Part shown: positions 46,660 to 56,419 of the stretch, piece after piece
Layout: each line of letters begins with the position of its first letter
Numbering within the stretch: the first letter of the stretch is position 1
DNA from: Acidihalobacter prosperus
GTDB taxonomy: Bacteria > Pseudomonadota > Gammaproteobacteria > DSM-5130 > Acidihalobacteraceae
Assembly (NCBI RefSeq): GCF_000754095.2
Contig: NZ_JQSG02000003.1
Span: forward strand, 485,397-549,396
DNA length: 64,000 nt
Reading direction: 5' to 3'
Position numbers and translations under genes: made by a program
Notes under the pieces: model-generated
Databases searched by the model: none
What the model was told of the DNA's origin: nothing
The model's input: the letters and a program-made list of their open reading frames with translations, nothing else

Positions 46660-49338
46660 ATGCCGTCGTCGCACACCCTGGAGTCGCTGTTCGCCGCCGA
46701 GAGCATCGCCATCATCGGCGCCAGCCCCCGCCCGGAAGCCGTAGGCGGCCGCCTGCTGCGCAATCTGATCGAAGCCGGTTACCGCGGCCGCATCCACCCG
46801 GTCAATCCGAAATACGCGCGCATCGGCCGGCGCCGCTGCCACCCCGACATCGGCGCGGTCGATGATCGCGTCGAACTGGCCGTGATCGCCACGCCGGCCG
46901 CCACGGTGCCCGGCATCCTGCGCCAGTGCGGCGAGCACGGCATCAGTGCCGCCATCGTCATCTCCGCCGGCTTCGGCGAGGGTGGCGCCGAGGGACATCA
47001 GCGACAGCTCGATCTGCTCGCAGCGGCGCGCGCCTACGACCTGCGCGTGCTGGGGCCGAACTGCCTCGGCCTGATCCGCCCGCACCTGGGCCTCAACGCC
47101 ACCTTCGGCAACAATCAGGCACTGCCCGGCGACGTCGCCCTGGTGTCGCAATCGGGCGCGCTGTGCACCGCCATACTCGACTGGGCCGAGCCGAACCAGG
47201 TCGGTTTCTCGGCCGTGGTGTCGATGGGCGATGCCGCCGACGTGGATTTCGGCGACATCCTGGATTTCCTCGCTCTCGACGCCCGCACACGCAGCATCCT
47301 GCTCTATGTCGAGGGCGTGAAGGATGCGCGCCGTTTCATCAGCGGCCTACGCGCCGCCGCGCGCATGAAACCGGTGATCGTGATCAAGGCCGGCCGCCAC
47401 GCGGCCGGCTCGCGCGCCGCCAGCTCGCACACGGGGGCTCTGGTCGGTGCCGACGATGTGTTCAACGCCGCGCTGGAACGCGCCGGCGTGGTGCGCGCCT
47501 ACAGCATCGAACAGCTCTTTTCCGCCGCCCAGATGCTGTCCAGCGGGCACCGCCTGCGCGGCAACCGGCTGCTCATCCTCGGCAACGCCGGCGGTCCCGG
47601 CGTGCTCGCCACCGATCGTGCCAGCGAGCTGGATCTGGCACTGGCGCAGCTCGCGCCCGATACGATTGCCGCGCTGGATCAGGCATTGCCGGCGCAGTGG
47701 CCGCGGGCGAATCCGGTAGACATCCTCGGCGACGCCGAACCCGCGCGTTATGCCAAGGCCCTCGATATCTGCCTCGCCGACGACGGCGTCGATGCCGCGC
47801 TGGTGATGCTCACCCCCCAGGGCATGACCGATCCTTTGGGTTGCGCCGAGGCCGTGATCGGCGTCGAGCACCGCGGCAAGCCCGTAACCGCCTGCTGGAT
47901 GGGGCAAAAACAGGTCGCGCCGGCCTGGAGCCGTTTCGCGGAGGCACATCTACCGTATTTCCACACGCCCGAGGCCGCCATCGAGGCCCTCGACTATCTG
48001 GCCAAATACCATCGCAACCAGCATCTGCTGATGCAGGTACCCGGCTCGCTCTCGCCCCATGCCGAGGCCGATATCGAAGGCGCGCGCATGATCGTCGAAG
48101 GCGTGCTGAACGAAGGGCGCGACACCCTGACCACGCAGGAATCCAAGGCTCTACTCACCGCCTTTCGCATCCCGGTGATGCCGGCCATGCTGGCACGCGA
48201 CGCCAACGAAGCCCTGGTCGCTGCGGAAACGCTGGGCTTCCCGGTGGCGATGAAAATCGCCTCGCGCAATTTGACTCACAAATCGGACGTCGGCGGCGTG
48301 CGCCTGGACATCCGCACCGCGGCAGGCGTGCGCGCGGCCTACCGCGAACTGCTCGACGGCGTGCTCAAGGCGCGGCCGGACGCGGCGCTCGACGGCATCA
48401 CCGTCGAGCGCATGGCGGACACCCGCAACGCGCGCGAACTGATGATCGGCGTCGTGCGCGACCCGGTGTTCGGGCCTGCGATCAGCTTCGGCGCCGGCGG
48501 CACCCAGGTCGAAATTCTCAAGGACCGCGCGATCGCGCTGCCGCCACTCAACGCCCTGCTCATCGACTCGCTGATCGAACGCACCCGCGTGTCGCGGCTG
48601 CTGCGCGATTTCCGCCAGCTGCCGGCGATCGACCGCGCAGCACTGACGCAGGTGTTGCATCGCGTTTCCGAACTGGTGTGCGAGCTGCCGGAAATCCGCG
48701 AGATGGACATCAATCCCCTGATCGCCAACGAGCGCGGCGTGATCGCGGTGGATGCGCGCTTCGTGGTGGCGCCCGCACGCGGCGGACCCGATCCCTACGC
48801 GCACATGGCCATCCACCCCTATCCGGCACATCTGGCGCAGCGCTGGCAGCTCGCCGACGGCACCGATATCCGCATCAGGCCGATCCGCCCGGAGGATGCC
48901 GAGGTGGAGCAGAGCTTCGTGCTCGGCCTGTCCGAGGAGAGCAAATATTTCCGCTTTCGCCAGACGCTCAATGCGCTGACGCCGGAGATGCTGGTGCGTT
49001 TCACCCAGATCGACTACGACCGCGAGATGGCCTTCATCGCGGTCACCGGGCCGGAGGATGCCGAAACCGAGATCGGCGTATCGCGCTACATCGTCAATCC
49101 AGACCGGGAAAGCTGCGAGTTCGCCCTGGTGGTCGCCGACGCCTGGCAGCGCAAGGGCATCGGCAGCCGGCTGATGGAAGCGCTGATGCGCACCGCCCAC
49201 GACCGCGGGATCAAACGCATGGAAGGCGAGGTGGTGGCGCGCAACCAGGCGATGCTTGCCCTGGTGGCCCGTCTCGGCTTCGAAAAACGAACGCACCCCG
49301 AGGATTCCGAGGTGCGCGTCGTGTCGCGGGCGTTGTGA
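46660..49338 (+). CDS. Pat-type protein acetyltransferase (acyl-CoA synthetase-like plus GNAT)
   Basis: An 892-residue multidomain protein. Residues 1-130 form a CoA-binding Rossmann domain (SIAIIGASPRPEAVGGRLLRNL). Next come succinyl-CoA-ligase-like domains (LVSQSGALCTAILDWAE, SSHTGALVGADDVF) and an ATP-grasp domain at about 480-700 (GFPVAMKIASRNLTHKSDVGGV). A C-terminal GNAT domain (about 735-890) has WQRKGIGSRLMEALMRTA. This is the layout of E. coli PatZ/YfiQ and Salmonella Pat, which acetylate and silence acetyl-CoA synthetase and other enzymes. The catalytic-type histidine region of true ADP-forming synthetases should be checked. GAGGG precedes the ATG. Confidence 0.93.
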   Translation: MPSSHTLESLFAAESIAIIGASPRPEAVGGRLLRNLIEAGYRGRIHPVNPKYARIGRRRCHPDIGAVDDRVELAVIATPAATVPGILRQCGEHGISAAIVISAGFGEGGAEGHQRQLDLLAAARAYDLRVLGPNCLGLIRPHLGLNATFGNNQALPGDVALVSQSGALCTAILDWAEPNQVGFSAVVSMGDAADVDFGDILDFLALDARTRSILLYVEGVKDARRFISGLRAAARMKPVIVIKAGRHAAGSRAASSHTGALVGADDVFNAALERAGVVRAYSIEQLFSAAQMLSSGHRLRGNRLLILGNAGGPGVLATDRASELDLALAQLAPDTIAALDQALPAQWPRANPVDILGDAEPARYAKALDICLADDGVDAALVMLTPQGMTDPLGCAEAVIGVEHRGKPVTACWMGQKQVAPAWSRFAEAHLPYFHTPEAAIEALDYLAKYHRNQHLLMQVPGSLSPHAEADIEGARMIVEGVLNEGRDTLTTQESKALLTAFRIPVMPAMLARDANEALVAAETLGFPVAMKIASRNLTHKSDVGGVRLDIRTAAGVRAAYRELLDGVLKARPDAALDGITVERMADTRNARELMIGVVRDPVFGPAISFGAGGTQVEILKDRAIALPPLNALLIDSLIERTRVSRLLRDFRQLPAIDRAALTQVLHRVSELVCELPEIREMDINPLIANERGVIAVDARFVVAPARGGPDPYAHMAIHPYPAHLAQRWQLADGTDIRIRPIRPEDAEVEQSFVLGLSEESKYFRFRQTLNALTPEMLVRFTQIDYDREMAFIAVTGPEDAETEIGVSRYIVNPDRESCEFALVVADAWQRKGIGSRLMEALMRTAHDRGIKRMEGEVVARNQAMLALVARLGFEKRTHPEDSEVRVVSRAL

Positions 49339-49408
49339 TCACGCCTCAGGGTTTGTTCGCACCCGCGGGCAAGACGGGCGGACGCACAGCGGCGCCCGCC
49401 CTGGCCCA

Positions 49409-50122
49409 TCATGCGCCGGCAGGCTCCGCCGCCGGCAGTGCCTTGCCCGCGCGCATCACCCGGTAGAGCAGGCCGGCCGCCATGGCACCGATCGGCGTGG
49501 CCACCAGATACACCCAGATGTCGGTATACACTCCGGAGGCGACTGCCGGCCCGATGGTCCGCGCCGGGTTGAGGCTGGCGCCGGTCAGGCCGCCGAAGAA
49601 CATCACCGAAATCGAGATGGTCAGGCCGATGGCAAGCGGTGCCACGGCACCGGCACGGTCGCTCATCGCGGTGTGCAGCACGGTCGACATCAGAAAGAAG
49701 GTACCGAGCATTTCCAGCACGAAACCGCCCGTGATCGTGGTCAGCTTGGTGTTGATCAGGGTGGCGCCGAGGTCGCCGTACGGGGACATATGCGTGCCGC
49801 TGTGGTCGTGCGCGAAGACGAAACCGAGGATCAGCCCGGCGACGATGCCCCCCGCGATCTGCGCCGCGATGTAGGGCACGATGCGCGCCGGCGGCAGCTT
49901 GCCCGCCACCGCCGCGCCGAGCGTGATCGCCGGGTTCACCAGCCCGCCGCTGATGTCGCCGAACACGAAGGCGGCAATCGCCACCGCCAGGCCATTGGCC
50001 AGCGCCGCATCCAGCAGGCCGGCATGTCCCGTGGCCACCATGGCGGCCGCGCCGCCGCCGAAAAAGATGAGTCCGAAAGTCCCTATGAACTCAGCGATCA
50101 GAGCCTTACTCAAATCTTGCAT
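49409..50122 (-). CDS. Aquaporin / MIP-family channel
   Basis: A 237-residue six-helix channel. Both half-helices keep the NPA motif: ISGGLVNPAITLG after helix 2 and GASLNPARTIGP after helix 5; FIGTFGLIFFGGG is the conserved start. The small residues near the second NPA leave open whether it passes water only or also glycerol or other small neutral molecules; the arginine after NPA (NPAR) is present. GGAG is near the ATG. Not in an operon. It may help osmotic adjustment together with Kup nearby. Confidence 0.93.
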   Translation of the reverse strand: MQDLSKALIAEFIGTFGLIFFGGGAAAMVATGHAGLLDAALANGLAVAIAAFVFGDISGGLVNPAITLGAAVAGKLPPARIVPYIAAQIAGGIVAGLILGFVFAHDHSGTHMSPYGDLGATLINTKLTTITGGFVLEMLGTFFLMSTVLHTAMSDRAGAVAPLAIGLTISISVMFFGGLTGASLNPARTIGPAVASGVYTDIWVYLVATPIGAMAAGLLYRVMRAGKALPAAEPAGA

Positions 50123-50387
50123 TGCAGCGTTCTCCTTTGGACGGATTAAGCCCCATTCGCCGATGCATCAAATCCATTTATGACATATAGATACAACATT
50201 TTCTGGACACTGTTTAATTTTCAGCGCCAAGCATAGGACTGAATTCCACCCCGCCGGTTCTGGGCTTTACGCATTACGCTTTGGTAAGGATTTGGCTATC
50301 GCCGTCCAAGCCGCGGGCTATCGCACCCTTTAAAATCCGAGCAAAAGACTCAACTATTAAGCTTGGGTACACACCTCGGAGGACACG

Positions 50388-51098
50388 ATGGGCCTGTTCC
50401 GCCAGCTATTCGACGACGACAGTTCGACGCTGAGCTATCTGATCGCCGACGAAGTCTCGCGCGAGGCGCTGATCATCGATCCCGTGCTGGGGCAGGTGGC
50501 GCGCGACCTGGCGCTGATTCGCGAATGCGGGCTGACGCTGCGCCATGTGGTGGAGACGCATGTACACGCCGATCACGTCACCGGCGCCGCGCGGCTGCGC
50601 GAGGCCACCGGCGCGAGCGTGGTGGTCGGCGCGGCTGCCGGAGTGGACTGCGCCGACCGCGCCATCGGCAACGGCGAGACGCTGCAATTAGGCGGAGAAA
50701 CGCTTATCGCAATGGCGACGCCGGGCCATACGCGCGGTTGCACCAGCTACCGCTGGCGCGACCGGGTGTTCACGGGAGATACCCTGCTGATCGGCGGCTG
50801 CGGCCGCACCGATTTCCAGCAAGGCGATGCGGGGCAACTGTACGACAGCCTGCAGCGCCTGCTCGCACTGCCCGGCGAGACGTTGGTCTATCCCGCGCAT
50901 GATTACGCCGGCCGTCGGGTCTCGTGTATCGACGAGGAGCGCCGGCTCAACTCCAGAATCGCCGGGCGCGACCGCGAGGCGTTCGTCGCGCTGATGGGTG
51001 GTCTGCGCCTGCCCTATCCCCGCCGCATAGACGAGGCGCTGCCCGCCAACGAGGCCTGCGGACGCGCGCGCCGCAAGGCGGCTGCGGCGCCGGTTTAG
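50388..51098 (+). CDS. Persulfide dioxygenase (ETHE1-like)
   Basis: A 236-residue metallo-beta-lactamase-fold enzyme. Iron ligands are in ETHVHADHVTGA, TPGHTRGC, FTGDTLLIGGCGRTDF and VYPAHDY. This set, with short length and the GGCGRTDFQ segment, marks the ETHE1/Blh sulfur dioxygenases that oxidise glutathione persulfide to sulfite. CGGAGGA precedes the ATG. It is single, convergent with kup (17 bases). Upstream 265 bases to the aquaporin gene hold its promoter region. It links to the sulfur module at 22199-26151 functionally, not physically. Confidence 0.93.
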   Translation: MGLFRQLFDDDSSTLSYLIADEVSREALIIDPVLGQVARDLALIRECGLTLRHVVETHVHADHVTGAARLREATGASVVVGAAAGVDCADRAIGNGETLQLGGETLIAMATPGHTRGCTSYRWRDRVFTGDTLLIGGCGRTDFQQGDAGQLYDSLQRLLALPGETLVYPAHDYAGRRVSCIDEERRLNSRIAGRDREAFVALMGGLRLPYPRRIDEALPANEACGRARRKAAAAPV

Positions 51099-51115
51099 CC
51101 CGTCATCGGCGAATC

Positions 51116-53059
51116 TCAGAGATCGACCTGGATGCCGAGCTCCACCGAGCGCCCGGCGGGCAGGCGGTAGTACTCGACCGCGCCCTGCGCGTTGCGCGCC
51201 ATGAAGGCGAACAGGCGCCGGCGCCAGCGCGACAGTCGTGTGTTGCGGCCGGCGACGGCGATATGCAGGCGGTCGGCGAAATAAGTGGTGGTTTCCGCCT
51301 CCAGGCCGGGAATCGCGCCCAGATCCTGGCACAGCTTGGTCGCCACACTGAGATTGGGCGTCTGCATGAACCCGTAATACACGAACACGCGGTAGAAATC
51401 CGCACCCAGTGGCGTGATCTCCAGGCGGTCCGCCGCCGGCACGCGCGGTAGATCGCGGGTGATCGCGGTCATCAGCAACACGCGTTCGTGCAGCACCTGA
51501 TTGAGCTTGAGATGGTGCAGCAATCCCTGCGGCACGGTATCGCCGGGGCCGCATAAAAACACGCCGGTGCCACGCACCCGCGCCGGCGGCTCGTAGGACA
51601 GGCTCTGCAGGAAGGTCGCCACCGGCATGCCGTGTTCCTGCGCCATCGCACGCCGCAGGCGCATGCCGCGCCGCCAGGTCGTCATCAGCAGCACCACCGC
51701 TGCCGCCACCAGCAAGGGCAGCCAGCCGCCGTCCGGCACCTTGAGCAGGTTGGACGAGAGGAACACCAGATCGGGCAGCAGGAACAAGCCGGCAACCAGG
51801 CCCGCGTGCACGCGCGACCAGTGCCAACGGCTGCGCATGACCCGGAAGGCCAGGATCGTGGTGATCGCCATGGTGGCGCTGACCGCCACGCCGTAGGCCC
51901 CCGCCAGGCGCGCGGTCGAACCGAAGCCCACGACCACCGCGATGGTGGAGATCATCAACGCCAGATTGACGCCCGGCATGTAGATCTGCCCCATCTCCTC
52001 GGCCGAGGTCTGCACGATGTTCAGGCGCGGGCTGAGGCCCATCTGGATCGACTGGCGCGCGAGCGAATAGGCGCCGGAGATGACCGCCTGCGAAGCAATC
52101 ACGGTGGCCACCGTGGCCAGTATCACCATCGGATAAACGCCCCACCCGGGCACTAGGCTATAGAAGGGATGGGCCGCCTTGGCGGGATCCCCGAGCAGCA
52201 GCGCGCCCTGGCCGAAATAGTTGAGCAGCAGCGCGGGCAGGACCACCGCGAACCAGGCCCAGCGGATCGGCGCCGGCCCGAAATGCCCCATGTCGGCGTA
52301 CAGCGTTTCGCCACCGGTAACGACCAGGAATACGCTGCCCAGCACCAGAAAGGCGGTACCCGGCGCCGCCGCCACGAAGCGCCCGGCAGCCAGCGGATTC
52401 ATGGCCGCGAGCACTGCCGGATCCTGCGCGATGCCGTACACGCCGGTCAACGCCAGCACCGCGAACCAGAGCACCATGATCGGCCCCAGCCAGCGTCCGA
52501 GACGGGCCGTGCCCTTGCGCTGGGTGGCGAACAGAAACAGCAGGATCAGCACGGTGACCGGAATCACCCAGGGCTTGAGCATGGGAGCCGCCACGCGCAG
52601 GCCATCGACCGCGCTGAGCACTGAGATCGCCGGTGTGATCATGCCGTCGCCGTAAAGCAGCGCCGCACCGAAGGTGCCGAGCAGGATCAGCACGGTCACG
52701 CTGCGCCCCTGCGCGTGCCAGGGGTCGAGCAGGGCCAGAAGGGCCAGGATGCCGCCCTCGCCGCGATTGTCCGCCTGCATCATGAAGGCAACGTACTTGA
52801 CCGAGATCACCACGATCAGCGCCCAGAAGATCAGCGATAGGATGCCGATCACGTGCGCGGGCGTGACCGCCAGTCCCCCACCACTGTAAAAACAGGCATG
52901 CAGGGCGTAAAGAGGGCTGGTGCCGATATCGCCGTAGACGATACCGAGCGCCATCAGGCTGAGGGCCGCCATGCGGCGCCGCTCGGCGCCGCGCGCCGCT
53001 GGCGCGGCGTGATCGCCGGGATGGCCGGCCGACTCGGCGTTCATCGGCCGCGAGGCCAT
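51116..53059 (-). CDS. kup: Kup potassium uptake protein
   Basis: A 647-residue potassium-proton symporter. About twelve transmembrane helices occupy residues 30-475, starting MALGIVYGDIGTSPLYALHACF (the family signature); a cytoplasmic C-terminal domain follows with VFLCGPGDTVPQGLLHHLKLNQVLHERV. Kup works at low pH and in osmotic stress, suiting an acidic or salty habitat. Two starts (53059, 53044) are possible. Downstream of the ABC transporter genes on the same strand, but about 140 bases away. Confidence 0.97.
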   Translation of the reverse strand: MASRPMNAESAGHPGDHAAPAARGAERRRMAALSLMALGIVYGDIGTSPLYALHACFYSGGGLAVTPAHVIGILSLIFWALIVVISVKYVAFMMQADNRGEGGILALLALLDPWHAQGRSVTVLILLGTFGAALLYGDGMITPAISVLSAVDGLRVAAPMLKPWVIPVTVLILLFLFATQRKGTARLGRWLGPIMVLWFAVLALTGVYGIAQDPAVLAAMNPLAAGRFVAAAPGTAFLVLGSVFLVVTGGETLYADMGHFGPAPIRWAWFAVVLPALLLNYFGQGALLLGDPAKAAHPFYSLVPGWGVYPMVILATVATVIASQAVISGAYSLARQSIQMGLSPRLNIVQTSAEEMGQIYMPGVNLALMISTIAVVVGFGSTARLAGAYGVAVSATMAITTILAFRVMRSRWHWSRVHAGLVAGLFLLPDLVFLSSNLLKVPDGGWLPLLVAAAVVLLMTTWRRGMRLRRAMAQEHGMPVATFLQSLSYEPPARVRGTGVFLCGPGDTVPQGLLHHLKLNQVLHERVLLMTAITRDLPRVPAADRLEITPLGADFYRVFVYYGFMQTPNLSVATKLCQDLGAIPGLEAETTTYFADRLHIAVAGRNTRLSRWRRRLFAFMARNAQGAVEYYRLPAGRSVELGIQVDL

Positions 53060-53196
53060 GCAGACCGCACGCCCGCTTCCCTCACATCACATCGAACCGC
53101 CGCTTCGATCACCGTACACCTCCGGCGCGCGGCATCGCCGCGCATGGAATAGCACTACGACGCAAAGGCCGCGGAATAGTTCCGCGCGCGCTGGGC

Positions 53197-54516
53197 TCAG
53201 CCGTATCGCAAGGCGCCGTCGTCCTCGCCGGGATCCTCGAGACTGAGCACCTCGGCGTCGTCGTCGTAGGCGAAGATCTCGGCATAGCGCCCCCAGTTGA
53301 TCGCCACGTCGAGCACGCGCTGGGATTCCTCGTCGCTGAGGCTGTCCTCCAGCTCGGTGAGGAAGCGGTCGGCCGGCGCGCGGTGGTTGGGGCGCTCGTC
53401 GAGCACGCTGCGGATATGCGCGGCCAGCGGGATATGCTTGAGCAGCTGGCGGGCGAACACCGCCTTGCGCTCCTGGGTGTCGCCGTTGACGTAACGTCGA
53501 CCGATGGCGCTGAGCGCGATCTGTCCCTGCACCACCATGGCCAGATCCAGCAGTTCCAGCGACTCCACCAGCGGAAACAGGTCGTCCACCGACAGCTGCA
53601 TGTCGTCGGCGAGCTCCGGCAGGCTGATGAAACGCTGACCGGAGGTTTCGCTCTCCGCGTCGATGGCCTCGACCAGGCCGGCGAGGCGGTTGATCGCCGC
53701 GGTGGGCAGACGGTAGCTGACGCCCTCGGCGCGCCGCGGCGCCTGCGGGCCGCGACGGGTCATGATCGCGTAGATCTCCTCCACCAGACGGCGGAATTCG
53801 GGCGCCTGGCGGTTGCGCGGCTGCGGCAGGCGCACCGGGATTTCGGCCGCCACCCGCCCGGGGTTGGAGGCGAAGATCACGATGCGGTCGGCCATCAGTA
53901 CCGCTTCCTCGATGTTGTGCGAGACCAGCAGGATGCCGCGCAGCGGAATCTGGCGCGCCTCCCACAGGTCGAGCAGGTCGGTACGCAGGTTCTCCGCGGT
54001 AAGCACGTCGAGCGCGGAAAAGGCCTCGTCCATCAGCAGTACGTCGGGGTCGACCACCAGTGCGCGGGCGAAGCCGACGCGCTGGCGCATGCCGCCGGAC
54101 AGCTCGCGGGGATAGGCCGACTCGAAACCATCGAGTCCGATCAGGTCGATCGCCGCCAGTGCTCGCCGCAGACGTTCCGCGCGCGGCACCCCGCGCGCCT
54201 CGAGGCCCAGTTCCACGTTCTCCAGCACGGTCAGCCAGGGAAACAGCGCGAAGCTCTGGAACACCATCGACAGGCCCGGCACCGGCCCGGTCACCGGGCT
54301 GCCGCGGTACATCACCTCGCCCCCGGTCGGCGGCACCAGCCCGGACATGATGCGCAGCAGGGTCGACTTGCCCGACCCCGAACGACCGAGCAGCACCAGG
54401 ATTTCATCCTCGTGCAGGGTCAGGTCGACGCCGTCGAGGATCTTGAGATCCTCGCCGTCCGGGCTCTTGAAGGCCTTTTGAACGCCGCTCAGGCGCAGGA
54501 TGTCCTTGGCTGCCAT
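53197..54516 (-). CDS. ABC transporter ATP-binding protein with C-terminal AAA-associated domain
   Basis: A 439-residue protein. The ATPase domain of the nitrate/sulfonate/taurine type (about 1-255) has LGRSGSGKSTLLR (Walker A), ELSGGMRQRVGFAR (signature) and VLLMDEAFSALD (Walker B). The extra C-terminal part (about 285-425) matches the 'AAA-associated' domain found in some NitT/TauT ATPases; it is mostly helical and probably regulatory. It starts 13 bases after the permease gene. No periplasmic binding protein gene is nearby, so the substrate cannot be named. Confidence 0.92.
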   Translation of the reverse strand: MAAKDILRLSGVQKAFKSPDGEDLKILDGVDLTLHEDEILVLLGRSGSGKSTLLRIMSGLVPPTGGEVMYRGSPVTGPVPGLSMVFQSFALFPWLTVLENVELGLEARGVPRAERLRRALAAIDLIGLDGFESAYPRELSGGMRQRVGFARALVVDPDVLLMDEAFSALDVLTAENLRTDLLDLWEARQIPLRGILLVSHNIEEAVLMADRIVIFASNPGRVAAEIPVRLPQPRNRQAPEFRRLVEEIYAIMTRRGPQAPRRAEGVSYRLPTAAINRLAGLVEAIDAESETSGQRFISLPELADDMQLSVDDLFPLVESLELLDLAMVVQGQIALSAIGRRYVNGDTQERKAVFARQLLKHIPLAAHIRSVLDERPNHRAPADRFLTELEDSLSDEESQRVLDVAINWGRYAEIFAYDDDAEVLSLEDPGEDDGALRYG

Positions 54517-54529
54517 ATCGGGTGCCCTC

Positions 54530-56248
54530 CTAGTCGAGACGCCAGTGCGTCTCTGCGAACTGATACAGACGGTGCCAGACGAAGCGGTTGATGGTGATGA
54601 CGAACAGGGCCATCACGCCGGTGCCGAGCACGACATGATGCACGTCTCCACGCGCGGTTGCCTGGGCAATGTAGGCGCCTAGGCCTGTGGCGACCAGGGT
54701 GTGGCTGCCCCAGCTCACCACCTCGGCCACGATGCTCGCGTTCCAGGCGCCGCCCGAGGCGGTGATCGCGCCGGTGACGTAGGATTGGAACACGCCCGGG
54801 AACAGCAACCGCCTAAACCGCAGCCAGCCGCGCAGACCGAGGTTGCGCGAGGCTTCCTTGAGGTCGGAGGGCAGGGCCGCGGCGCCGCCGATGACGTTGA
54901 ACAGGATGTACCACTGACTGCCCAGAATCATCAGCGGGCTGACCCAGACATCGACATTCAGGTGGAAACCGACGATCACCACCACCACCAACGGAAACAG
55001 CAGATTGGCCGGGAAGGCGGCGAGGAACTGCGCCAACGGCTGGACCCGCTGCGCGAGGCGCGGGCGCAGGCCGATCCAGATGCCGATCGGCACCCACACC
55101 ACGCTCGCGAGCAGCACCAGCACGAACACGCGCAGCGCGGTGGCACCGCCGAGCAGGAACACATGCCCGACCTCGTCCCAGCCGAAGTCGCGCGGGATGA
55201 TGCGCCACATCTCGATCAGGGTGCCGACCACGGTCAGCGCCAGCGCCAGATTGAAGATCAGGTCGAGCCAGCGCGCGCGGCGCGCATCCTCCTCGCCGGG
55301 AAAGGCCTTCGGGCGGGCGCCCAGGCGCAGGCTGGCCTGCCAGAACACCCCGGGCACCACGGCCAGCAGGCGCATGATGCGCGTCCGCTTGATGAAGTCG
55401 AGCACCATCGATTCCGGCGCGTTGCCGGAGGCGCTGCTTTCGAACTTGAACTTGTCGGCCCAGGCCACCACCGGGCGGAAGAACAGCCAGTCGTAGAGCA
55501 GGATCACGCCGAGCATGGTGACGATCGCCCAGCCGATGGCGCCGAGGTCGCGCTGCTGGATGGCGAGCGCGATGTAGGAGCCGACGCCCGGCACCATGAT
55601 CTGATGCCCACCCACCGTGATCGCCTCCGCGGCGACCACGAAGAACCAGCCGCCCGACACCGACATCATGGTGTTCCACACCAGCCCCGGCATGGCGTAC
55701 GGCAGCTCCAGGCGCCAGAAACGCAGCCACGGCGAAAGCTGGTAGGTCGAGGCCGCCTCGCTCAGGTCGCGCGGCACGGTCTTGAGCGAGTGGTACAGGC
55801 TGAAGGCCATGTTCCAGGCCTGCGAGGTGAACACCGCGAAGATCACGGCCATCTGCACGCCCCACAGGCTGCCTGGAAACAGCGCGACGAAACCGGCCAC
55901 GGTGATCGACAGGTAGCCGAGGATGGGTACCGACTGCAGCACGTCGAGCGCGGGTACCAGGATGCGCTCGGCATAGCGGTTCTTCGCCGCCAGCGTGGCG
56001 TAGACCAAGGCAAACAGCAGCGACAGGCCCAGTGCGGCGGCCATGCGCAGCACCGTGTAGAGCGCGTAACCGGGCAGTGCCGTCGGGTCCAGGGAGATCG
56101 GCAGCGGCTGACCGATCACGTAGGGCGCGCTCATGCGCCCGCCCGCCCAGGCCACCAGATAGATCAGTCCGAACACCAGCGGCAGCGCGATCAGGTCGCG
56201 GCGGTTCGGCAGCGGCAGGCGGGCGGGCAGGGACGGGAGCTGGGCCAC
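54530..56248 (-). CDS. ABC transporter permease, two fused permease domains
   Basis: A 572-residue inner-membrane protein with two BPD_transp_1 permease domains in one chain, at about residues 60-290 and 375-565, each with an EAA-like loop (SEAASTYQLSPWLRFWRLELP; KEASRNLGLRGWLRFRRLLFP). Each half has about six helices. Start: GTG at 56248, 9 bases after AGGAGA; the ATG at 56410 lacks support. It pairs with the ATPase gene just downstream. The fused form replaces a homodimer or heterodimer of separate permeases. Import of an organic anion or similar solute is likely; the substrate is unknown. Confidence 0.9.
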   Translation of the reverse strand: MAQLPSLPARLPLPNRRDLIALPLVFGLIYLVAWAGGRMSAPYVIGQPLPISLDPTALPGYALYTVLRMAAALGLSLLFALVYATLAAKNRYAERILVPALDVLQSVPILGYLSITVAGFVALFPGSLWGVQMAVIFAVFTSQAWNMAFSLYHSLKTVPRDLSEAASTYQLSPWLRFWRLELPYAMPGLVWNTMMSVSGGWFFVVAAEAITVGGHQIMVPGVGSYIALAIQQRDLGAIGWAIVTMLGVILLYDWLFFRPVVAWADKFKFESSASGNAPESMVLDFIKRTRIMRLLAVVPGVFWQASLRLGARPKAFPGEEDARRARWLDLIFNLALALTVVGTLIEMWRIIPRDFGWDEVGHVFLLGGATALRVFVLVLLASVVWVPIGIWIGLRPRLAQRVQPLAQFLAAFPANLLFPLVVVVIVGFHLNVDVWVSPLMILGSQWYILFNVIGGAAALPSDLKEASRNLGLRGWLRFRRLLFPGVFQSYVTGAITASGGAWNASIVAEVVSWGSHTLVATGLGAYIAQATARGDVHHVVLGTGVMALFVITINRFVWHRLYQFAETHWRLD

Positions 56249-56419
56249 GTGCGGATCTCCTGTGGGGCCATGCAGCCATGGCGGCATGCGGGTCGCGGGG
56301 CGGCTCGCGGCATTCCGCTCATCACGGACGTCGCGCGCATTGCCCCGGATGGCGGGGCGGGACCGCGCGCGGCGGGCGCCCTTTATAGCCGTGTGGAAAC
56401 CGAGATACAAGCCCTTGCC

